From Clostridia bacterium (GTDB taxonomy: Bacteria; Bacillota; Clostridia; Christensenellales; Aristaeellaceae): a stretch of 15,988 bases of DNA. Positions 7,764 to 13,721 of this stretch are shown here, in pieces. The notes under the pieces are model-generated. The model did no database searches. It was not told where the DNA came from and was given only the letters and a program-made list of their open reading frames with translations. Every line of letters starts with the position of its first letter. Position 1 is the stretch's first letter. The position numbers and the translations under genes are program-made. The DNA lies in NCBI GenBank assembly GCA_024404275.1, contig JAKSQG010000024.1:1-15988 (forward strand), given 5' to 3'.

Positions 7764-9638
7764 ATGAACAAGAACCTTTCGGAGAACGAACTCAGACGCA
7801 GCATGCTGCCGATCACGCCGGAAGAGTGTAAACGGCGTGGTTGGGACGCGCCCGATTTTGTGTACGTGGTTGGGGAAGCCTATGTGGATCATCCCTCCTT
7901 TGGGCATGCCATCATATCGCGTATCCTGGAAAAAGAGGGATACCGCGTGGCGCTGCTGTGTCTGCCCGACTGGCATGGCTGTGAAGCGTTCAAGGTGTTC
8001 GGGCGGCCGAAACTGGGCTTTCTGGTGCCCGCGGGCGTGATCGCCAGCATGGTGAACCATTATACTGCCGCCAAAAGACATCGCAGGAACGATGTTTATG
8101 CCCCCGGCGGGAAAGGCGATATGCGTCCGGACCGGGCGGTGACGGTGTACTGCAACCGCATCCATCAGGCGTATCCCGGTGTGCCGATCCTCATCGGCGG
8201 CGTGGAAGCTTCGCTGAGGCGTTTCTCTCATTACGATTACTGGGATAACGCGGTGCGCCGCAGCGTGCTGGTGGACAGCGCCGCTACGCTGCTCATGTAC
8301 GGCATGGGGGAAAAGAGCATCGTGGAGTGTGCGGCGTGGCTTCGGGACGGTATGCCGGCGGAAAGGCTGCGGGACATGCGCGGCATCTGCTACATGAGCA
8401 AGACGCCGCCCGATTACGCGACGCTGATCGAAGGGCATGCCGAAGTGGCAAAGGACAAGAAAGCCTATGCACGGGCGTTCATGAAGGAACAGCTGGAGCA
8501 GGACCCCATCCGCGGACGGGCGCTTTGCCAGATGCAGGATACGCAGCGGTACGTGGTGCAGAATCCGCCGACGCTGCCGCTTTCGCAAAAGGAACTGGAT
8601 GCTGTCTATGAGCTGCCGTACACGCGGCAGTTTCATCCCGATTATCTGCCGATGGGCGGTGTGCCGGCACTGGAAGAAGTCAAGTTTTCCATCAGCGCGG
8701 TGCGGGGCTGCTTTGGCGCTTGCTCCTTCTGCGCACTGACCTTTCATCAGGGGCGCATCATTCAAAGCCGAAGCGAGGAATCGCTGCTGAAGGAAGCAAA
8801 GCTGCTGACGACTTTTCCCGACTTCAAGGGGTATATCCATGACGTAGGCGGCCCGACGGCTAATTTCCGTAAGCCTGCCTGTAAAAAGCAGCTGCAGCAT
8901 GGCTGCTGCCCGAACCGGCAATGCCTGTTCCCAGAGCCCTGCCCCAATATGGAAGTCAGCCATGAGGAGTTTTTGCACACGCTGAGGCGTATGCGGCAGA
9001 TTCCGGGTATCAAAAAGGTGTTTATCCGTTCAGGATTGCGGTTTGACTACATCATGGCAGACCGTGACAGACAGCGGGTGATGCGGGAGCTTTGTGCGCA
9101 TCATATCAGCGGACAATTAAAGGTGGCGCCGGAGCACATTGCCGATCATACGCTGCAATGTATGGGCAAGCCCTGCAACGCGGTGTACGAGGATTTTTGC
9201 CGCCAATATGAGCAAGTGAACAGGCAGCTGGGCATGAAGCAGTTCCTTGTGCCGTATCTGATGAGCAGCCATCCCGGCAGCACCATGCGGGATGCCGTTG
9301 AGCTGGCGCTGTACCTGAAACGCAAGGGTGTGCAGCCTGAGCAGGTGCAGGATTTTTATCCGACACCGGGTACACTGAGCACCTGTATGTATTATACCGG
9401 CATCGACCCAAGGAATATGAAGCCGGTGTATGTGCCTACCACACAGAAAGAGAAGGATATGCAGCGGGCGCTGCTGCAATGGAAGAAGCCGTAGAACTTT
9501 GCCCTGATCCGCGAAGCGCTGCGCAATTGTGGTAGGGAAGACCTGATCGGCTACGGTCCCGGATGTCTGGTACAGCCGCCGCGGGGAAATGAAGAGCGTA
9601 TGATGCGCTCCCGCCCCGGCATTCACAAAAAAAGATAA
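7764..9638 (+). CDS. ygiQ: YgiQ-type radical SAM protein with an in-frame TAG
   Basis: This member of the YgiQ/UPF0313 radical SAM family would be 624 residues with TAG read through. It has the N-terminal segment typical of the family (LPITPEECKRRGWDAPDFVYVVGEAYVDHPSFGHAI), then CFGACSFC, whose three cysteines (C316, C320, C323) bind the 4Fe-4S cluster that cleaves SAM. VAPEHIADHTL and FYPTPGTLSTCMYYTG are further family blocks. TAG is codon 577, in WKKP-TAG-NFALIREALRNCG. The same frame continues with REDLIGYGPGCLV, the conserved YgiQ C-terminus, and ends in TAA at 9636. The substrate of the family is unknown. The start at 7764 is chosen for its ribosome site (GGAG) and family N-terminus rather than 7710, which would lie across the terminator. 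Confidence 0.9.
9492..9494 (+). other. In-frame TAG near the C-terminus of ygiQ
   Basis: Codon 577 interrupts the family motif P-x-N-(x)n-V/I-x-x-AL-(x)n-GR-x-DLIG. The residue at this place is variable and usually polar (Lys, Glu, Arg or Gln in members I recall). The 47 codons after it match the YgiQ tail and end in TAA. Confidence 0.8.
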
Positions 9639-9640
9639 AA

Positions 9641-9699
9641 AATACCCCTTGACAGATAATACTATGCGATGTATAGTATTGTTGCCAAGGGGTTATTGC
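9641..9699 (+). promoter_or_regulatory. padR promoter with nested palindromic operator
   Basis: TTGACA (9649-9654), a 17-base spacer and TATAGT (9672-9677) form a near-consensus promoter. A perfect inverted repeat, AATACTAT (9658-9665) and ATAGTATT (9673-9680), covers the spacer and the -10 box, resembling the ATGTAT/ATACAT-type sites bound by PadR regulators. A second, outer repeat CCCCTTG (9645-9651) and CAAGGGG (9686-9692) flanks it. Autorepression by the PadR protein encoded downstream is the likely role. Confidence 0.75.
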
Positions 9700-9737
9700 G
9701 TTAATGATAATATGAATCCCTTGAGGAGGTTCACACA

Positions 9738-10049
9738 TTGGATAATCAGTTAAAACGCGGTCTGACGGAGGCTTGCATCCTGAAACTGCTGACCTATGGC
9801 GATTCCTATGGGTATCAGCTGGTAAAGGATCTGGAAGAAGTGATGGCTGTTTCAGAATCCACCCTGTACCCGGTGCTGCGCCGCCTGGAAGCGGACAGCG
9901 CCCTGACCGTGTACACCATGGAGCACAATGGCAGGCTGCGGAAGTATTACGCGGTGACGGATATCGGCCGCAGCCGCATCGGCGATTTCCTTCGCGAATG
10001 GGAGGAAGTCATGAAAGTTTATGAGTTTATCAGGAGGGAAAGCAAATGA
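9738..10049 (+). CDS. PadR-family transcriptional regulator
   Basis: The 103-residue protein is a single PadR-like winged helix domain of the short subfamily. Visible signatures: ACILKLLTYGDSYGYQLVKDLEE (helix 1 and start of HTH), SESTLYPVLRRLEADSAL (recognition helix) and the wing with RLRKYYAVTDIG, then a dimerisation helix. The start is TTG at 9738, placed seven bases after GAGGAGGT; no ATG would keep the first helix intact. The gene overlaps the next by four bases (ATGA), the standard arrangement in which PadR controls a HAAS/DUF4097 membrane-stress-type partner. A palindrome over its promoter suggests autorepression. The inducer is unknown. Confidence 0.9.
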   Translation: MDNQLKRGLTEACILKLLTYGDSYGYQLVKDLEEVMAVSESTLYPVLRRLEADSALTVYTMEHNGRLRKYYAVTDIGRSRIGDFLREWEEVMKVYEFIRRESK

Positions 10050-11182
10050 CCAGAGAAGCTTTTCTTGAAGCACTGGAAAACGCCCTGATTTCTATGCAGG
10101 AAGAAGAACGTGCCGGTGTGCTGTCGTATTACGACGAAATTCTGCAGGACCGCATGGAAGCCGGCATGAGCGAGGAAGAAGCTGTGCGCTCCATGGAGCC
10201 CATTGAGGTGATCGCTGCCCGCGTACTGGACGAGGCAGAGCCTGCGCCGCAGGAGGAAGAAAAACGCGGCAATGGTACAGAGGTGTGCCGTCCGGCGGCG
10301 GATTACAACCATGTGATCATCCGTGCGCAGAACCGTGAGGTGCGCATTGAAAGTGCAGTGGATGATACAATCAAAATCCGCTATCAGATCGGCGGCAACG
10401 ATGTTTTTGAGCTTCATGATGAAAACGGCACGCTGACGCTGGAGCATCAGAACCGCCCCATTGCCAGCTTTGCCAATGAAGCGGCTCCGCAGAACTTTAC
10501 GCTCGATTCTTTGCTCAAAGGCATTGGCAGCGTACTGAACAGCATCGGTGAATTCGGACGCAATGTGCTGACTTCTGCAGGCATTCTGAGCGATGAGAGC
10601 AGCGCCATTGTGCTGACCCTGCCGCGAGCCTTCTGCGGTGCTGTGACGGTGGAAAACCGCAATGCCCGTGTAGTGACGGAGAATATCAACTGCAGCGGCG
10701 ATGTGCGTGTGGCGACCTCCAATGGGCGTATAACGCTGACCGATGTGGGGGCGGGTTCCATCAGCGCCGTGACTGCCAACGCCCGCGTTGAAATGAGTAA
10801 TGTGTATGCCCGCTCTTCCCTGGAGGCGATGACCAGCAACGGACGCATCAGCGCGGTGAATGTGCTGTCGGATGTTCAGCTGCGCCTGGAAACCAGCAAC
10901 GGACAGGTGGAAACCGAATTGATTGATGCCCCGGAGATCCGCATTGCGACCAGCAACGCCGGGGTAAACGGCACGGTCAAGGGAACGCAGAGCCTGTACA
11001 GGGTGCATACCCGGGTCTCCAACGGCACTTCCTCGCTGGCAGATACCTTTGCGGGTGAGCGCAGTCTGGATATTCTGACTTCCAATGGCTCTATCAATGT
11101 TTCCTTTGCCGAAGAAGAGGCGGAGGAAACGGAGACAGAAGCCGAAGAGGACGTGCAGGAGCATGAGGAAGCCAACGGCTGA
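10046..11182 (+). CDS. HAAS (DUF1700)-DUF4097 beta-solenoid protein
   Basis: The 378-residue protein begins with a HAAS/DUF1700 helical domain (residues 1-65; YYDEILQDRMEAGMSEEEAVRSM), commonly linked to PadR genes and thought to relay signals. Residues of about 85-355 are a DUF4097-type right-handed beta-solenoid. A TSNG-like turn recurs at 224, 243, 263, 283, 302, 324 and 345, about every 20 residues, with a possible earlier rung at 204. The tail is strongly acidic (EEEAEETETEAEEDVQEHEE). I see no transmembrane helix, whereas many relatives have one between the two domains, so this copy may be soluble. It is co-translated with padR. Exact function is unknown. Confidence 0.87.
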   Translation: MTREAFLEALENALISMQEEERAGVLSYYDEILQDRMEAGMSEEEAVRSMEPIEVIAARVLDEAEPAPQEEEKRGNGTEVCRPAADYNHVIIRAQNREVRIESAVDDTIKIRYQIGGNDVFELHDENGTLTLEHQNRPIASFANEAAPQNFTLDSLLKGIGSVLNSIGEFGRNVLTSAGILSDESSAIVLTLPRAFCGAVTVENRNARVVTENINCSGDVRVATSNGRITLTDVGAGSISAVTANARVEMSNVYARSSLEAMTSNGRISAVNVLSDVQLRLETSNGQVETELIDAPEIRIATSNAGVNGTVKGTQSLYRVHTRVSNGTSSLADTFAGERSLDILTSNGSINVSFAEEEAEETETEAEEDVQEHEEANG

Positions 11183-11193
11183 AGAAACTGAAC

Positions 11194-11233
11194 GAGGGTG
11201 TCTCTTCCGAAAGGAGGGCACCCTCCTTTTTTT
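11194..11233 (+). terminator. Rho-independent terminator of the padR operon, two possible stems
   Basis: AAAGGAGG (11210-11217) pairs with CCTCCTTT (11222-11229) over a GCAC loop, followed by Ts to 11233. The alternative longer-range stem GAGGGTG (11194-11200) with CACCCTC (11219-11225) uses the same 3' bases, so the two structures exclude each other. Confidence 0.85.
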
Positions 11234-11248
11234 ACACAAGGGCGTTGC

Positions 11249-11277
11249 TTGTCAAGGACGGAAAGGTATGCTATAAT
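11249..11277 (+). promoter_or_regulatory. Sigma-A promoter of the GNAT gene
   Basis: TTGTCA (11249-11254), 17 bases, then TATAAT (11272-11277) preceded by TGC (extended -10). The predicted leader is about 20 bases and holds AAGGAGGGG. Confidence 0.85.
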
Positions 11278-11305
11278 CCGAAAGACTGCAAGGAGGGGAA
11301 CGCAA

Positions 11306-11803
11306 ATGCACATCAGACCGGGTGAGGAAAAGGATCTGGATGCCATCGTACAAGTGATTGACACGGCGAGGGCTTTTATGCGTGCGCACGGCAATGCCGC
11401 TCAGTGGGTGAACGGTTATCCTTCCCGGGAGCTTTTCGCTGCGGATATGCGCGGCGGGCACTGCTTTGTGGCGGAGGAGAACGGGCAGGTACACGCGGTG
11501 TTCAGCTTGTTTGAGGGACCCGATCCCACCTATGCCGTAATTGAGGACGGCGCGTGGCTGAATGACGATGCGTATGTGTGCATCCATCGCATCGGCAGTG
11601 ACGGCGAATTGCGCGGCGTGCTGCAGGAAGCGGTGCGGTTTGCCGCTCTGAGGGGCATGGACTTGCGGGCGGATACGCACGCGGACAACATTCCCATGCA
11701 GAATGCGCTGAAAAAGTGCGGTTTTATCCGCTGCGGCGTAATTTATGTGGATGACGGAACGCCCCGGGAAGCATTTCAGCGCCTGAAAGAAAATAACGTT
11801 TGA
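11306..11803 (+). CDS. GNAT-family N-acetyltransferase
   Basis: The 165-residue protein matches the acetyltransferase_1 fold. It starts HIRPGEEKDLDAIVQVIDTA, has the mid-domain strands FVAEENGQVHAVFSLFE, a degenerate acetyl-CoA loop (SDGELRGVLQEAV instead of RxxGxG/A), and the C-terminal block LRADTHADNIPMQNALKKCGF that is common in uncharacterised GNATs of Bacillota. It presumably acetylates an amine of a small molecule or protein; the acceptor cannot be told from sequence. The start at 11306 follows AAGGAGGGG; in-frame upstream extension would run through the promoter. It is monocistronic, with its own promoter and terminator. Confidence 0.88.
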   Translation: MHIRPGEEKDLDAIVQVIDTARAFMRAHGNAAQWVNGYPSRELFAADMRGGHCFVAEENGQVHAVFSLFEGPDPTYAVIEDGAWLNDDAYVCIHRIGSDGELRGVLQEAVRFAALRGMDLRADTHADNIPMQNALKKCGFIRCGVIYVDDGTPREAFQRLKENNV

Positions 11804-11825
11804 AAACGATCAACTGAAAAAGACG

Positions 11826-11859
11826 AAACGCCGTGCCCGAAGGGGAATACGGCGTTTTT
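11826..11859 (+). terminator. Terminator after the GNAT gene
   Basis: AAACGCCGT (11826-11834) and ACGGCGTTT (11849-11857) pair perfectly and end in a T run. An outer pair, AAGACG (11820-11825) with CGTCTT (11863-11868), can extend the structure. Confidence 0.85.
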
Positions 11860-11917
11860 GTGCGTCTTGAAAGGAAAATCGTAAACGAGTCCGCATCCTG
11901 CAACAAAGGAGGAATAC

Positions 11918-11935
11918 ATGCCGTTATATAGGTGA
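11918..11935 (+). CDS. Five-codon mini-ORF (possible leader)
   Basis: An AAAGGAGG site sits five bases before ATG CCG TTA TAT AGG TGA, encoding MPLYR. It precedes the secreted SH3 gene, whose own ribosome site is 10-18 bases further on. It could be an upstream leader that modulates initiation, or the leftover start of a lost gene. Confidence 0.25.
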   Translation: MPLYR

Positions 11936-11962
11936 AACAAGACAAAAGGAAGGCTTTTGCAG

Positions 11963-12961
11963 ATGAAAAAGACAATGATGCTGCTGCTCCTGATGCTTTT
12001 GCTTTGCGGGGCTGCGATGGCGGAGACAGACGGTTCCTTCTTGCTCCGGGAGGGCGAGACACTGATCACGCAGGAGGAAAAAGAGGCGGCGGTGGCTGTG
12101 CTGGCGGAGGAACCCGCGGCGGGCTGTCGCTATCTGCGGATTCAGGAGTCGGACGGCGACACGATCTGCTCGGGACCGCTGCCCGTAAACTACTGGCTGG
12201 ATACATATCACAGTGGCGACGGGGAGCTTTTACTGAAGACGGTCCAAGGCACAACGGAAATATGCATCGTCATCGTCCATAAGGGACAGGGTCGGTGGGT
12301 GTGCGAGGAAGTGGAGCTGTGGCATGAAAGGTGGATGCTTCTGAAGAAAGACGGCATTCAAATGGATGCGTCTGCCCCCGGACGGAATGATGGGGTGGAT
12401 TATGGTATCTGGCCCATCAATATGCCGATGGGCAAAATGCTGCAGGAGGCGGATTTTTCTTCGCTGCCCATGAGTGAAGAGGGGGCCAGGGAGCTGCTGG
12501 ATACGGAAAGCTATGCCTATGTGAATAACCGGAATGCCGAAGACCGCCTGCACCTGCGTACGGCGGCGAATCAGTCGGCGGCGTCGCTTGGCAAATTCTA
12601 TAATCGTACGCCGGTGGTGGTGCTGGAGAAGGGAGAGCAGTGGTCGCTGGTGCGTATCGGTACCGGGGAGCACAGCCTGACCGGGTACATGATGACAGCT
12701 TATCTGGCCTTTGGAGAGCAGAAAGCGGCGGTAAGCTGCGCTTTTCCGCAGTTGATGCCCGGGGAGGACTTTTACATCGCACAGAATGGCCCCGCCCTTT
12801 ATGAAAAGGCGGAGGTTTCCTCTGAAATCATCGGCAGCGCCGGGCTTTATTCGGAGGATCTGATCATTGGCGTTCACGGAGAGGATTGGCTGACCGTGAT
12901 GACGGAGGATGGACAGGTCGGCTTCTGCCGGGCGAGCGAATTCGGTGAGGGCAACGGCTGA
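11963..12961 (+). CDS. Secreted SH3-domain protein
   Basis: The 332-residue protein starts with a signal peptide (MKKTMMLLLLMLLLCGAAMA). The first half (about 20-180) is a beta-rich region I do not recognise. Residues of roughly 190-255 form a bacterial SH3 (SH3b) domain: YVNNRNAEDRLHLR, the AASLGKFYNRTPVVVLE strand pair, WSLVRIG and TGYMMTAYLAF. A second, more divergent SH3b-like unit follows (YIAQNGPALYEKAEVSS to VGFCRASEFGEG). Such domains usually bind peptidoglycan or protein ligands outside the cell. AAAGGAAGG nine bases before the ATG fixes the start. No catalytic domain is attached. It ends in TGA. Confidence 0.85.
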   Translation: MKKTMMLLLLMLLLCGAAMAETDGSFLLREGETLITQEEKEAAVAVLAEEPAAGCRYLRIQESDGDTICSGPLPVNYWLDTYHSGDGELLLKTVQGTTEICIVIVHKGQGRWVCEEVELWHERWMLLKKDGIQMDASAPGRNDGVDYGIWPINMPMGKMLQEADFSSLPMSEEGARELLDTESYAYVNNRNAEDRLHLRTAANQSAASLGKFYNRTPVVVLEKGEQWSLVRIGTGEHSLTGYMMTAYLAFGEQKAAVSCAFPQLMPGEDFYIAQNGPALYEKAEVSSEIIGSAGLYSEDLIIGVHGEDWLTVMTEDGQVGFCRASEFGEGNG

Positions 12962-12982
12962 AGATTCGGTGGCCGTAAAAGG

Positions 12983-13030
12983 ATACGCACCTTTTTGCTG
13001 TGGAGGGAATCCACTAAAAAAGGTGCGTAT
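12983..13030. repeat. 48-bp near-perfect palindrome upstream of the feo promoter
   Basis: ATACGCACCTTTTT (12983-12996) is the exact reverse complement of 13017-13030. Inside it, GTGGA (13000-13004) pairs with TCCAC (13010-13014) around GGGAA. The A/T part of the stem is internal and no T run follows on either strand, so it is not a canonical intrinsic terminator. It could stop transcription of the SH3 gene in another way, protect an mRNA 3' end, or be a small palindromic repeat element. Confidence 0.7.
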
Positions 13031-13079
13031 TAAAATGCTTTGGGGAGAAAGAATTGATACAAAGATGAGAGAGATGTAC

Positions 13080-13136
13080 TTGACAAGTTAGTTGTGAATA
13101 ACTATAATGTAAAAGTGTTAGTTAACAATAACTAAC
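13080..13136 (+). promoter_or_regulatory. feo operon promoter with tandem operators
   Basis: TTGACA (13080-13085), a 17-base spacer and TATAAT (13103-13108) are a perfect consensus promoter. Two palindromes of one type lie on it: TTAGTT-GTGAAT-AACTA (13088-13104) in the spacer and GTTAGTT-AACAAT-AACTAAC (13117-13136) over the start site. Their left half-sites are 30 bp apart, about three helical turns. The form resembles DtxR/IdeR-family iron or manganese operators, which fits iron-dependent repression of feo; the regulator itself is not in the window. Confidence 0.8.
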
Positions 13137-13186
13137 TTAAAAACAAGACTGAACTTGAATGACGGAAGGCAAAGGAGGAAAACAAG

Positions 13187-13399
13187 GTGCCGCTCAGAAT
13201 GGTAAACATCGGTGAACCTCAGATCATCAAAAGGATCGGGGGGAGTTCCGAGGTGAAAAAGCATCTGGAGAATCTTGGGTTTTGTGTTGGCGGAGAGGTC
13301 AGCATTGTCAATGCGCTGGGCGGCAATCTGATCGTCAAGGTAAAGGAAAGCCGTGTGGCGATCAGTAATGAACTGGCTGCGAAGATCATTGTCGAATGA
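13187..13399 (+). CDS. feoA: FeoA-type ferrous iron transport protein (first copy)
   Basis: The 70-residue SH3-like protein is a FeoA, the small cytosolic partner of FeoB. It has the family pattern GEPQIIKRIGGSSEVKKHLENLGFCVGGEVSIVNALGGNLIVKVKESRVAISNELAAKIIV, where the LGF turn and the GNLIVKVKESRVAI block are typical of Clostridia FeoA proteins. The start is GTG at 13187, eight bases after AAAGGAGG; the ATG at 13199 would be too far from that site. It is first in the operon, after the tandem-operator promoter. Its stop is 22 bp from the second feoA. Confidence 0.9.
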   Translation: MPLRMVNIGEPQIIKRIGGSSEVKKHLENLGFCVGGEVSIVNALGGNLIVKVKESRVAISNELAAKIIVE

Positions 13400-13421
13400 T
13401 GTAAAGGAGGAAGAGGACAGT

Positions 13422-13643
13422 ATGAAAACGCTCAGGGATGTGGCGATTGGAGAGAATGCCGTTGTTGTAAAGCTTCATGGAGAAGGCGCTGTCAAACGGC
13501 GGATTATGGACTTGGGACTGACGAAGCATACCTCCGTCTTTGTCAGGAAGGTGGCGCCGCTGGGCGACCCCATCGAAGTGACGGTTCGCGGCTATGAACT
13601 GTCGATCCGCAAAGCGGATGCCGAAATGATCGAAGTGGAATAA
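13422..13643 (+). CDS. feoA: FeoA-type ferrous iron transport protein (second copy)
   Basis: This second FeoA is 73 residues long. It shows the classic pattern: TLRDVAIGENAVVVKLHGEGAVKRRIMDLGLTKHTSVFVRKVAPLGDPIEVTVRGYELSIRKADAEMIEV, with RRIMDLGL and PLGDPIEVTVRGYELSIRK matching canonical FeoA better than the first copy does. It presumably docks on FeoB and supports its GTP-driven transport. AAAGGAGG lies 11 bases before the ATG. Paired feoA genes ahead of feoB are known in Clostridia. A weak hairpin with a T run separates it from feoB, and may lower feoB relative to feoA. Confidence 0.95.
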   Translation: MKTLRDVAIGENAVVVKLHGEGAVKRRIMDLGLTKHTSVFVRKVAPLGDPIEVTVRGYELSIRKADAEMIEVE

Positions 13644-13664
13644 GCCGGTTTGGCCGGTTTTTTT
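13642..13664 (+). terminator. Weak intercistronic terminator or attenuator, feoA2-feoB
   Basis: AAGCCGG (13642-13648) pairs with CCGGTTT (13654-13660) with one G-T pair and a TTTGG loop, and a T run extends to 13664. Only four pairs are G-C, so partial termination is more likely than full. Confidence 0.55.
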
Positions 13665-13721
13665 CAGGGACAACGGTTAGATACAACTAATTATTGAGCA
13701 TCAAAAGCGGAAAGGAAGAAT

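Noticed and set aside
10019..11239. A 406-codon open frame on the minus strand opposite the DUF4097 gene
   Set aside because: It is antisense to a gene with clear HAAS and DUF4097 character; low-complexity shadow translation and no suitable ribosome site.
13677..13690. TTAGATACAACTAA before feoB as a third feo operator
   Set aside because: The half-sites are similar but the total length is 14 rather than 18 bases, so the spacing does not match the two promoter operators.
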